Position numbers and translations under genes: made by a program. A stretch of 64,000 nucleotides of DNA from Euglena gracilis (taxonomy: Eukaryota > Euglenida > Euglenophyceae > Euglenales): assembly GCA_039621445.1 (NCBI GenBank), contig CP154956.1, forward strand, positions 29,766,667-29,830,666, written 5' to 3'. Shown piece by piece: positions 32,126 to 42,704 of the stretch. Numbering within the stretch: position 1 is the stretch's first letter; every line of letters begins with the position of its first letter. The notes beneath the pieces were generated by a model, which saw nothing but the letters and a program-made list of their open reading frames with translations, ran no database searches and was not told the origin of the DNA.

Positions 32126-33296
32126 TTCTTCCGGTACAGCCATATGGTGCCGCCGTTAAAATATGTTGGCGAAATTTTTATCCACCAAAAAAAATCTCGT
32201 CTTGCGGAGCACTTCTGTTTCCATTTACGGCGGTTCCTGCTGCTCGCCGTCTAATCATCCGCCGGCGTGGATATTGGGATAAAACCTAGCGAGCGCAGCC
32301 GTCGAGCGTAATAAAAATGGTCGAGGTTGCGCGGTGGGGGCTTCGCCCTATATAACGTGACCCCCCCCCCCTATTTGGCCGCCCTCCGGGCGGCCCGGAC
32401 CCCCCTTCCGGCCAATTAGGGGGGGGGACAATTAGGGGGGGTTAACCCTAACCCCCCCCCTAATTGGCCACCTGGGCCCCGTCCTTCATAGCCGCGACCC
32501 CCCGAAAAACACCCGAATAAAGGCATTTTCCCTTGAAATGAGTAAACCCCTCCCTAATTGGGGGGCGGCTGGCCGTCCGTCCGTCCGAGCCGTCCGGACC
32601 TCTTCAGCCGGACGAATGCTGAACGCCCAGCCGTCCGTCCGGACGAAGCATTTTTTCGCCAGCTGTCCGTCCAGCCGGACCTATGTCTGTCTTGCCAGCC
32701 GGCCGGACCAAAAAAAATTTTTCCTTGCTTTCGAAAAGCAGTCACGGCTTCCCTCAACTCTTCGCATCAAATCAAGAAATGGCCGCGGCTGGGGCGCCTC
32801 CACCTTTTTTTCAGTGGCCTAAAAAATTATATAGGGCAGGACGCAACCTCGGTTTCATCCACCGCGGCGGATTAGTCAACAGCACCAAAAGACTGCGCCG
32901 GAAGAACTAGAATAGGGGTAAGTCGACCCCCCCCCCCTCCACACCCACCACAACATTTTCACCGTTTTTGGGAAAACGGGGATTTTGCCCAGAAAAGTTT
33001 TTTGAAAAATAAAACCCAAAAACACGTGATTTTTGAGGGGAAAAAAACTTTTTTCACAAAAAACCTCAAAATTTTCCGTCCTAAAAACTCATACTTTTGA
33101 GGAGGGGGGTCAATAAAGTAATCAAACTTTTGGCACAGTCAAATTTCACTGACATTTTTCTCGTTGAACAACACATATTTTGCCAAAAAAAAAGGAAACA
33201 AAACGCTTTTCTGCCCCCCCTTTCCAAGAGAATGGTACCCAAACAACTCCTTTTTGAGAGAATCCTGTGGCCCAAAACTGGCCACCACATCTAGCC
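32126..33296. other. repeat mosaic, CAATTAGGGGG and CCGTCCGTCC words
   Basis: 32355-32470 has CAATTAGGGGGGGGGACAAT words in both orientations; 32560-32700 has GCCGTCCGTCCGGAC words. Both recur in reverse order and orientation at 37060-37290, so the two blocks are probably copies of one family. 33100-33296 matches the family at 38700-38870. No gene. Confidence 0.5.
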
Positions 33297-34754
33297 CAGG
33301 GATTGTCAAAAAGCGATTTAAATCAGGTAATTTTGGACACCCGATTTAAATCCTTCAAGAATTTTGGACAAACGTCGAAAAGCGTCGATTATTATCCGCC
33401 ATCACTCGCGATTTTGAATTAGGATTTTATCAGTGTATTTTTTATTTGTCTGTTTTTAGTGCCTCTTTTTTAGCATAAAATATGGCGGACAACTGGCCCC
33501 TTGTTGGTTTACAAGCTGCTGTCAAGGCCGACTTCGATCAAGTTCGAAGTTCAAGTTCAATGGTTCAAGTTTACAACTTACAAGTCCTGCTGGTGCAGGC
33601 AGAAGAGGGCTTCCTTGTGGAAGGTTGAAGAAGTCCTGCTGGTGCAGGCAAAAGAAGTCCCCCAGCTGTGTTTCATTCAAGGACGTGGCTGTGAACTGGT
33701 GTGCATCGCAGTGGTAGTTCTGTGCGTGCAGTTTGTTTCCCCCACAGGTGATGCTGGAGACAATCTCACTGGGGAAGGACGAATTTCAATTGTTGGTGCT
33801 GGATACCGTCTTCCTGGGAGAAGGATGAACTTGAAGTTATTTGGTGCTTTCTAAACTGCTTTGCTTGCATGTTTTTGTCTTTTCTGTGCTTTGTCTGGAA
33901 AATAAAGTAATGCGTATGATGTGGTTTAATGTCAATGGGCAAATCAGGGGCAAATGTGGCAGGTGGATTTGTCCAGCATGAATGGGTCCAGATTTGCACA
34001 TGTTGGTGACCATTCTTTTCCTGAAAGAAAGTTTTTCAGCCTGGATTGTTGCGCAGGTGGGGGCAATTTTAGTGTGTTGGCCAGTTTTGGTCCACAGGTG
34101 TCCAGTTTTGGTGGGGTCAATACTTTGGGTTTTGGCCAAGGGAGGTCAACCTGTGTGCCACAACTGGGCACATTGCTGTGACAAAAACTTTTCGGGGCTG
34201 GATGTTACAGTTGGCTGTGCAGGCTAGTTTTTGCAGTGGCTGTGGCAAAAACTTTTGGGACCAGTTTTTTGCACTTGGTTGTTGCACAACCCTTGTGGCA
34301 CAAAACCCCCCTATTGCCGAATACTGTCCCCCCCACTTCCCCCCCCCCTGTGCCCAAAACTGTCCCCCCCCTGTGGCCCCAAAACTGCCCTGTGCTTCCG
34401 AAAACTGTCCCCCCCTGTTTGTCAACGCTGGTCTTCACAAAAAGACATTCAACTGATAGGCCGTCTTCTTTTTTTTTGTCTGCAACAAAACGTGTTTCCC
34501 CCCCGTCGGCTGGCGTTTGGGCGGGGTAAGACCCAAAAGGTCCTGTCGGCGAGCGAAGTTGCCTTTCGCGGCGACATTCAGGTGGGATCGAAAGTTTCCA
34601 CATTGGGCGAAGTGTTTTCGACAATAAAAGACTTGCGCGGCCGCGTCAGACCCCCGCGTTCGTCTAAAAAACGATTTAAATCCCCCCCGATCTAAGTCCC
34701 CTAATTTCTAGGCGATTTAAATCGGGGGGGATTTAAATCCCCCCGCCATCCCTG
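33297..34754. mobile_element. hAT-like element copy 1 (~1.46 kb)
   Basis: Begins CAGGGATTGTCAAAAAGCG and ends CGCCATCCCTG, with GATTTAAATC palindromes just inside both ends. It is almost identical over its length to the inverted copy at 39422-40856. Flanks ATCTAGCC and ATCTTAGC resemble but do not exactly match an 8-bp duplication. The interior has TGCTGGTGCAGG repeats and a minus-strand frame of about 139 codons (34624-34205), also open in copy 2, with no known domain. No transposase, so non-autonomous. Confidence 0.75.
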
Positions 34755-36928
34755 ATCTTAGCAAAGGCCGTAATCTTTCACGTAAGTAATTTTCATGAAA
34801 TTTCACGGCTTTTGTAAGTAATTTCGTGGACCATGAAAAGTTCGTTTTTCATTGACTATTAATATTTGCGTCCTGCGGAAACTGAAATGCTGCGTTGCAC
34901 TGGCAGTGTGGGCCTCGTCTTTTATCAGGGGGCTGGTCGTCTTGCCGGCTATTGGCTGCCGTCCCAGCGGTCTCCCTATGAAGCTTTCGCAGTTCTGGGT
35001 GTGAGAAAATTTTGCGTCCGCAGTTGGGAAGGAGTCCAGCCGAAGCCGTCGTGCTCAAAAAAAGGGGGTCTTTCCCCCAGCTTGTGTGTTACCAGCTTGA
35101 AATCCCAGTTTCTTCCGAAAAAGTTTTTTCAACAAAAAACCCCTGGCACCTGGGCTGTCCGGGGGGGGCAAACCCACCGCTCACCACGGCACTAAAAATT
35201 GGCACCGCCAGGAATACGGAAAGCCCTGGTGGGGGGGGGGGGTTGGCCCCCAGGTTGAGGGGATTCCCGTACAGCCCTGGGGGGGGGGGGGTGACAGTTT
35301 TCAGAACATGCTGCAAGAAGAAAACCCTTTTTACAGATAAAAATTTCAGGAAACACAAGCAAAGGAGTAAACCAAAAAAGAAAGTGTGCAATTAACAACA
35401 GCAGAGCCCTGTGTTTTTTCTGCAAAACACGGGACCCTGACAACAGCTGCCAATACCTTCACTTCTTCTTCTTCTTTTGTAACTTCTTTGACTTAACTTC
35501 ACATTCTACATGTTGAACCTGTGAGTGGAAGAATGGGACAAATCGGACAGAAAAAAGAACATTGGCAAATCTGGCAAAATTCCAGAATGAAGCCACATGT
35601 CCAAAAACTAAAAGCAGACAATGCCAGGTGAAAACACTCCCAAAACACAGGTCAAAGACAGAGCTGCAGTAAGTGTTCTCTGTGAAATGGAAGCAAAAGT
35701 TCCTTCATGTAAAACACCACCAGAAAACCATATGGACCGCCAGAAAATGATAGAAAAACAGAACGCACAATAGAAGACCTGCCACACAAGAGGGTGGCAC
35801 TCAAAATTGTCACCCAGCGGAGCGTATTTTGAAAAAAATGGCAATTTTTCGAAAGTGGTCTAGATGCACCAGAAAAGACCAGGAGAACAATTCTTCAAAA
35901 GTCACCTTCAGGGAGGCACACCTGCTTCGACGTTCAATAAATAATGCATCAATATATTCCTTATCCTTCAAATAGTTGGATTCTGGGTTTCAAACAAAGA
36001 AAAATAACGAATTAAGGGGAGAACACACCGGTTTTGCTCCCAATTAGGAAGTCCTTCCGTCCGCGACCGCCGCGAATGCTTTGAAATTTTTTAGATTTCA
36101 ATTTTCTGAGATTTCATGAAAATATGGAAAAATGCAATAAAACCGTGCAAATTTCACTTTACTGAAATTTCAGGCCTTTTGAAAACTTTTGGCCATTGCT
36201 ACCTGATCTAGCCCAAAACTGGGTGAACATCTGGCCCAATCTGGCCCAAAAAAAAACCATGACATCGCAAAAAATGTGAAATGGAAAATTTTGGGCCGTT
36301 TGCCAGATTGAAAAACTTCTCCCAATTTTGGTTTCCAAGAACATTTGTCGAACAGTAAAGAACGCAAGAAACAAAAATGGAAGTTTCAGAAGAAAACCAG
36401 CATCTAAGTGTCTGTCAACATCAAAATGTCTGTGCAATCTCTCTTCAGACTTCTGATCCAAGTAGCAAGTACCAAGCAGAAAGTAAGTAGACCCACCAAG
36501 GGCCTGTCACCGTGTTGCAGGCAGGCCTCTGCTCGCTCGAATGTGTATTTGTTCAGAGCAAAGGCCTGCATGTGGTGATGTGCCCTTTCCACAAAGCAAT
36601 AAGTTCCTGTAAATTCACTTCCTTTCAGCACCCTGTACTATCATCATAACCATCCAACACCTCTTCCACCCGAAACGGCATTGTGACACTGAAGGAGAAC
36701 GATTGGGAATGCAAGCATTTTTTTGCGTGTGGTGATTCATAATTTCTTCAGGCGTAGGCTGGGTCTTTGATGTGCCCTATGAATCAAATTAACTAGAACA
36801 GAAGAAATTTGCATACTACAACATTCAAAATGTGGTATTTTTTCGAGATTTGGTGTTCGAAACTTTCTTCGTCCATCTTCATTTTATGGACTGGTCCTTT
36901 TCCTTTTTTGATATTTCAATGTGTATCG
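34755..36928. other. 2.2 kb of repeats, no supported gene
   Basis: A foldback-like cluster at 35205-35292 has TACGGAAAGCCCTGG and its complement CCCGTACAGCCCTGG beside long poly-G. 36170-36420 is related to 39040-39260 (shared GCCAGATTGAAAAACTTCTC and AGAACATTTGT). Nothing else is recognised. Confidence 0.4.
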
Positions 36929-36999
36929 TGCACACAGTATAACTGGTGTGGCATACAGTTCGCAACCGTGAGCTCGCGGGTTCAAATCCCGCTGTGTGT
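36929..36999 (+). tRNA. tRNA-like sequence, probable pseudogene, Ala(CGC)-like
   Basis: Acceptor strands GCACACA and TGTGTGT pair. The T arm GCGGG-TTCAAAT-CCCGC is perfect and contains a canonical B box. The anticodon loop TTCGCAA gives CGC (Ala) but its stem has one mismatch, and the D arm and A box are degenerate. This suggests a tRNA pseudogene or a tRNA-derived SINE head rather than a working tRNA. A T7 tract lies about 25 nt downstream. Confidence 0.45.
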
Positions 37000-37059
37000 A
37001 AGTTTTCATCATTGTAAAATGTCTTTTTTTGCACCGAGCACCCAGAATTAGGACTTGCG

Positions 37060-37290
37060 CCGGCAAGCTGGCCAGCCGGCCAGCCGGCCAGCCGGCTAGC
37101 CGGCCAGCCGGCTAGCTGGACCAATTGCATTTTCTTCAGCCTTCTGGACCAAGGCCACAACTTCAGCCGTCCGTCCGGACCTTCGCTTTTTTCACCAGCC
37201 GTCCGTCCGTCCGTCCGTCCGCCTCCTTGGCCACCTAGGCTCCGGCCAATTAGGGGGGGGGGACAAATAGGGGGGGTCACGTTACTATAT
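37060..37290. repeat. GCCAGCCGGCCA and CCGTCCGTCC word block
   Basis: Tandem CCAGCCGGC units (37070-37120), then GTCCGTCCGTCC units, then GGCCAATTAGGGGGGGGGAC and GGGGGGTCACGTTA. The order is inverted relative to 32340-32700, which points to the same repeat family in opposite orientation. Confidence 0.6.
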
Positions 37291-37320
37291 CTCTTGCGGT
37301 CTACTGTCCGGCCCGAGAAA

Positions 37321-38482
37321 AAGGAGGAGGCCCCAGCCGCGGCCTGCCACGGCTAGCCGTGGCTGGTGGCTTGGAGAAAAGAGGAGGAGGAGGTCTGGTA
37401 GGTGGCTCGACAAAAAAAGAGGAGGAGGAGGTCTGGCTGGTATCTGGCTTGCCGTGGGGACCCCAGGTCCTTTGCAGGCCCAATGGGGGGGCCTTTGAAG
37501 GCCCAATAGGAACCAGCAGGGCTGAAAAGCCCAGAAAGTCAGCAGCATGTCGAACTTCTGGAGCTGCAGATAAGGGCTGAGAAGCCCACTTCAACCGAAG
37601 GACTTGTCCTTGAGCTGCACTGCACCTTGGTCTTGGCTATGAACTTGAACTTGAACTTGAACCCTTGTTCTTTGAACTTGATACCAGTACTTGTTTACTT
37701 GAATAGTTCTTGTAACTTGAACTGCACCAGGGACTTCAACTTGACCAGCACTTGTAACTTGAACCCCTCCAGGGGCTTTCACTTCTCGGCCATGTGATAT
37801 GTCGGAAAAAAAATAGACACTCAGAAAAACATTTTTGGTGGCAAAATTAGGAATCACCGAGCCGGAATTTTTGAAATTGCGCAAATTAGGAATCTCCACA
37901 CCTGAAATTACGAATTTGGCACCAATTAGGAATCACCAAACCCAAATTTCAAAGTTTTTGCTTCGGTTTTCCTTATCCGCTTGCAAAGTGAATGACCTCT
38001 TGCGCGCCTGCAAAATCTCCTCTGCAACAGCGGCATGCAAGACATTGTAGGGAATTATTCGGGAAACATTCAGTGGCATGGTCGGCTCCCCTTGCACCCC
38101 AGAAGAATGGTTGCAAGTTTCCCTGGCCATCAGATGCGGTGGACTGGGGATCTCGGATCCACTATTTCACCGTGTGCCTGCCAGATTGTCTCAAGTGGTG
38201 GACTTTTGTCGAAGAGCTCCCTCTGTCTTGGGCCTACCTGCTGCCATGGACATCCTTCCCAAGGACGCCGACGATTGTTTACGGACAGCCCTCAATGAAC
38301 TTGGTCAAATGGCTCCACTGCCACAATGGAGCTGGGGTCCCCACGGCCAGCCAGATACCGGCCAGACCTCCTCCTCCTCTTTTTTTCACCAGCCACCAGC
38401 CAGACCTCCTCCTTCTCTTTTCTCCCAGCCACCAGCCACGGCTAGCCGTGGCTGGCCGCGGCTGGGGCTCCTCCTCCTTTTT
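37321..38482. mobile_element. inverted-arm element enclosing an RT fragment
   Basis: Arms of about 145 bp at 37321-37465 and 38333-38482 are inverted copies (CCCCAGCCGCGGCC, CACGGCTAGCCGTGG and GAGGAGGAGGTCTGG words). They enclose AACTTGAACTTG repeats (37640-37770), an AATTAGGAATC zone (37845-37935) and a LINE RT fragment. No target duplication was found. Either a foldback transposon captured the RT piece, or two copies inserted around it. Confidence 0.5.
38040..38330 (+). pseudogene. RLE-type LINE fragment (RT thumb region)
   Basis: One frame reads WLQVSLAIRCGGLGISDPLF and then VVDFCRRA. This matches the thumb segment of the LINE at 29124-30731 (SLPLRMAGLGVKDPF). It is about 90 codons, cut off at both sides by repeats. 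Confidence 0.65.
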
Positions 38483-39289
38483 CAGTGCCCACCCAAAATT
38501 AAAAGTAGGGCAAATCTCCCCACGGCGCCACCTTATTACTTAATCGCAACATCCATGCCGGTGGATTTTTCAACGGCGGGCAGAAGGAACCGTCAATGGA
38601 ACTGGAAGTGCTGCCCAGCCGGGACAACACAGTAAGACAACACTTTTTTTTCCGGCGGATAAACATTTTAGCAACGTAATTCAAGGCAGCAACATGACGG
38701 AGAGGGGGGCAGAGAAAAAAACAACCGAGCTGCGCAGAAAAGCCCCCCAAACAACACAAATTTTGCCAAAAAACAAACAAACAAAGCTTTTGTGCCCCCC
38801 TTTCCAACAGAATCGCACCTAAACATCTCCTTCCTGAGACTAGCCTCTGGCCCAAATCTGGCCACCACATGTGGAAACTGGCCAAGACCTGTGGCCCAAA
38901 ACTGGCCCCGGCCTGTGGCCCAAAACTGGCCACAACCTTTGGCCCAAAACTGGCCACCACATCTGGCCCAAAACTGGCCACCACATCTGGCCCAAAAATG
39001 GCCACAAGATGTGAATCAAATGAAACCAATGAAAAGCAAATCAGAATGAACCAGAATACCATGACATTGCAAAAAAAAAGTGAAAAAGTGAAATGCAAAA
39101 AATTTTTCGCCCAAAGTTTTGCATTTCACATTTTTTTTTGCAAAATTTGGGCTGTTTGCCAGATTGAAAAACTTCTCCCCCAATTTTTGGTTTGGGCAAG
39201 AACATTTGTTGAACAGCAAATAAAGAAGGCAGGAAACAAAAATCAGCCAGCATCTAAGGATAAAATGTCTGTGAAATAGGACCATTGGG
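38483..39289. repeat. AACTGGCCACCACATC tandem words and related repeat
   Basis: 38700-38870 is related to 33100-33296. 38845-39005 has about six GGCCCAAAACTGGCCAC units. 39040-39260 is related to 36180-36420. No gene. Confidence 0.55.
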
Positions 39290-41598
39290 CCCGGTTGGAT
39301 GGGGGGGGAAGGTCGTGGCCATGAGGAAGCCCACAGTACGCGTCGGATCGTCCTGAAAATCGAACTGCATGGCATCAGGGCCACCGGGGGTTTCCGGTCC
39401 AGGATTTGCTTCCACGTCCCCCAGGGATGGCGGGGGGATTTAAATCCCCCCCGATTTAAATCGCCTAGAAATTAGGGGATTTAAATCGGGGGGATTTAAA
39501 TCGTTTTTTTAGACGAACGCGGGGGTCTGACGCGGCCGCGCAAGTCGTTTATTGTCGAAAACACTTCGCCCAATGTGGAAACTTTCGATCCCACCTAAAT
39601 GTCGCCGCGAAAGGCAACTCCGCTCGCCGATAGGACCTTTTGGGTCTTACCCCGGCCAAACGCCAGCCGACGGGGGGGAAACACCTTTTGTTGCAGACAA
39701 AAAAAAAGAAGACGGCCTATCAGTTGAATGTCTTTTTGTGAAGACCAGCGTTGACAAACAGGGGGGGACAGTTTTCGGAAGCACAGGGCAGTTTTGGGGC
39801 CACAGGGGGGGAGCAGTTTTGGGCACAGGGGGGGGGGAAGTGGGGGGGACAGTATTCGGCAATAGGGGGGTTTTGTGCAACAAGGGTTGTGCAACAACCA
39901 AGTGCAAAAAACTGGTCCCAAAAGTTTTTGCCACAGCCACTGCAAAAACTAGCCTGCACAGCCAACTGTAACATCTAGCCCCGAAAAGTTTTTGTCACAG
40001 CATGGTGCCCAGTTGTGGCACACAGGTTGACCTCCCTTGGCCAAAACTGGACACCTGTGGACCAAAACTGGCCAACACACTTAAATTGCCCCCACCTGTG
40101 CAACAATCCAGGCTGAAAAACTTTCTTTCAGGAAAAGAATGGTCACCAACATGTGCAAATCTGGACCCATTCATGCTGGACAAATCCACCTGCCCCATTT
40201 GCCCCTGATTTGCCGATTGACATTAAACCACATCATACGCATTACTTTCTTTTCCAGACAAAGCACAGAAAAGACAAAAACATGCAAGCAAAGCAGTTTA
40301 CAAACCACCAAATAACTTCAAGTTCATCCTTCTCCCAGGAAGACGGTATCCAGCACCAACAATTGAAATTCGTCCTTCCCCAGTGAGATTGTCTCCAGCA
40401 TCACCTGTGGGGGAAACAAACTGCACGCACAGAACTACCACTGCGATGCACACCAGTTCACAGCCACATCCTTGAATGAAACACAGCTGGGGGACTTCTT
40501 TTGCCTGCACCAGCAGGACTTCTTCTACCTTCCGCCAGGAAGCCCTCTTCTGCCTGCACCAGCAGGATTTGTAAGTTGTAAACTTGAACCATTGAACTTG
40601 AACTTCGAACTTGATCGAACTCGGCCTTGACAGCAGCTTGTAAACCAACAAGGGGCCAGTTGTCCGCCATATTTTATGCTAAAAAAGAGGCACTAAAAAA
40701 CAGACAAATAAAAAATACACTGATAAAATCCTAATTCAAAATCGCGAGTGATGGCGGATAATAATCGACGCTTTTCGACGTTTGTCCAAAATTCTTGAAG
40801 GATTTAAATCGGGTGTCCAAAATTACCTGATTTAAATCGCTTTTTGACAATCCCTGACGTCCCCTGAGGACAGCAAGTCCTCGCCTCTGCCCCTGCGGGC
40901 GTGCGCGGAAACTGGAGCTTCCACGGCCTGAAGGTCGGCCGGTGATGAGGATGCCGTCCATCGGCAGGGGGCACTTTTGGAGCTTCGGGATGCTTTAAAG
41001 GGGCCTTGGCCGCGCCCTCCTCCGGCCAAATTTTGGTGGGGGTGGCCGGGCTGGTTGGCGGAATGCAGGGCTCGGTCTCCATGTTCACCTCGAATGCTAC
41101 ACCTTGGCCGGAGCGGTAGGTCCGGGGGGCAGCGGCACGGGGCCTCACGCCAACGGCGCGGTCGCTCTCCGTCGGGCCCAAATCCTTGGGTGTGGTAGGC
41201 ACTGTTTGGTCGCATCGAGTTCTGCGGAATTTTAACCTTGACGACCACAGCCGGAGATTGCCGCCTCCCTCTGGTCGGAGTAGTTCACTGGCTTCCGAAA
41301 TGCCCTGGCGCTTGGAGCAGACGTCTCGTTTTCGCCATGTCTTTTCAGACTCGGTCTCATTTGACCCCTGCGTTTTCTGTGGGACAGAGCGGGCAATGCG
41401 ACATATCGGGCTCTTCTCTTGGAGTGTTTTTTTGGCAGAACGGCAGCGTGTCTGTTTTTCCTCTGACTCCGCCCATTGCAGTGGTGAGGCTTGCTGTTGC
41501 CGTGCGTTTTTGGCAGAAGAGGTGGCAGGACTGTGCAATCTATGGGCAGTTGGGTCCACCACTGTTGCTCCCAATGCCTTTCATGCAATCTCCAGGGT
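39290..41598 (-). pseudogene. decayed retroelement-like ORF with a 2A motif, split by hAT copy 2
   Basis: Minus-strand coding-like sequence at 41588-40857 resumes at 39421-39290 after the 1435-bp hAT element. Across the junction, with one target duplication removed, the frame reads LLSSGDVEANPGPETPGGP: an exact match to the 2A consensus D(V/I)ExNPGP, which causes ribosome skipping between G and P. Upstream the frame is open from 41248 and Arg/Pro-rich; further upstream other frames carry fragments such as CPLC..H that look like a zinc finger broken by frameshifts. 2A motifs at ORF N-termini are known in several non-LTR retrotransposons, so a dead LINE is the likely source. Its 5' end is cut by the chromovirus at 41599. 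Confidence 0.55.
39422..40856. mobile_element. hAT-like element copy 2, inverted, TSD ACGTCCCC
   Basis: Begins CAGGGATGG and ends TTTTTGACAATCCCTG, with GATTTAAATC palindromes subterminal at both ends. Identical 8-bp duplications ACGTCCCC lie at 39414-39421 and 40857-40864, diagnostic for hAT-type insertion. It is the inverted copy of 33297-34754 with only scattered differences, and no transposase is encoded. It interrupts the 2A motif of the minus-strand relic. Confidence 0.9.
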
Positions 41599-42704
41599 TG
41601 ACGACCTTTTGAGGTCGACCGCCGGGCGGCGGACTTTTTCCCTTTTAGAAGGCCTTTTGAGGGCGGTTTTGCTCTAATTTTAAGGCTTTCTAAAGATTTC
41701 CATTAAAATTCCCTCTCCTAGGGCGCCCATGGTTTGGTTGTGCAAGGAGAGAGATTGAGTGATGCTAGGTATTCCCAAAGGGTGATTTTGGGTCTATTTA
41801 GCATATTTTTAAGCCTTTTATGCATTTTTCCTTTGGTTTTAAGGGAAAATGTTGGATTTGGTGAGAGCGCTTGCAAGCGCTTGGAACAGAATTTTAAGAG
41901 ATTGGCGCCTGAGTTCCTGGAGTTTTTGCAGGGGTTTGCAAGGCTCAATAATGATGGAATTCAGCATAATTTATCAAAATCAAGGGGGGAAACCTTGATT
42001 TTGACTTGGATTGGTTGATTTTGATGCAATGGGCTGGGATTTGGGATTTGAGAGCGCTTAGGAATCAGCGCACTCAATCCTAAATTTAACTGCCCATCAA
42101 GGGCATCAAAATCATTTTCTTTTCACAGGGTTTTCCTCTTCACTTGTTTCACCATTGCATCTGTTGTGTCAATTACAACCAATTACATTCAATCATTGAA
42201 CTTGGATTTACAATTGGAATTGCAAATGGAAAGACAAGAAATCAATCAAGAAAGCTCAATTGAAGAAGGTGAGGTTTGTCTTCCCCCCACCTCATCTGTG
42301 GGAAAAGGGGCAGGGGGGTGGGTCTCTTCAACTCAGGCAACCACAGGCCATTTTTCACCCCAAAACCCCCTTTTTGGCCCAGAAACTGTGAGAAATGACA
42401 CCCAGGGGGGGGTGTTGGCTCTCACTGGTTCAGCTGAGCAGGGAGGGGTTGAAACCCCAAAGGCACCCCCCTTGGAGATCCCAGTGACACCCCCCTCAGG
42501 GGTCGGGGAGGGTCCACTGGGAAGTTCCTCCTTGGAAATGATGGCCCAGTTTCGGCCACAGGGGGGGCCAGAATGGGAAAAAATTTCCGACACAAGTCGG
42601 CTCGAGGAGCCAAAAAACGATCCTACGCCGGAAACTGGCCCGGGGCGGGGGTTTCCGCTTCACCCCAGCGCTGCCGGGGGACATGGCAGCACGGGTGTGA
42701 AACA
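41599..42704 (+). repeat. 5' LTR (1106 bp), includes the start of gag
   Basis: Starts TGACGACCTTTTGAGGTCG and ends GTGTGAAACA. It contains GGTCGACC and CCGCCGGGCGG palindromes near the left end, a perfect 16-bp palindrome at 41866-41881 and, from 42226, the first ~160 Gag codons. No clear TATA box was found. The aligned 3' copy has a constant offset of 11990 up to a poly-G difference near 42407. Confidence 0.95.
41866..41881. promoter_or_regulatory. 16-bp perfect palindrome in the LTR
   Basis: AGCGCTTGCAAGCGCT is its own reverse complement. It recurs at 53856-53871 in the 3' LTR, and a half-related GAGCGCTTAGGAATCAGCGC follows about 190 bp later. A dimeric-factor binding site is possible but unproven. 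Confidence 0.35.

Noticed and set aside
32430-32470. Telomere-like CCCTAA repeats.
   Set aside because: Only a single CCCTAACCC occurs inside a CAATTAGGGGG word array.
41734-42018. A 94-codon frame in the LTR as an accessory gene.
   Set aside because: It begins at TTG, not ATG, has no domain, and the nearest ATG at 41729 is in another frame and stops after nine codons.
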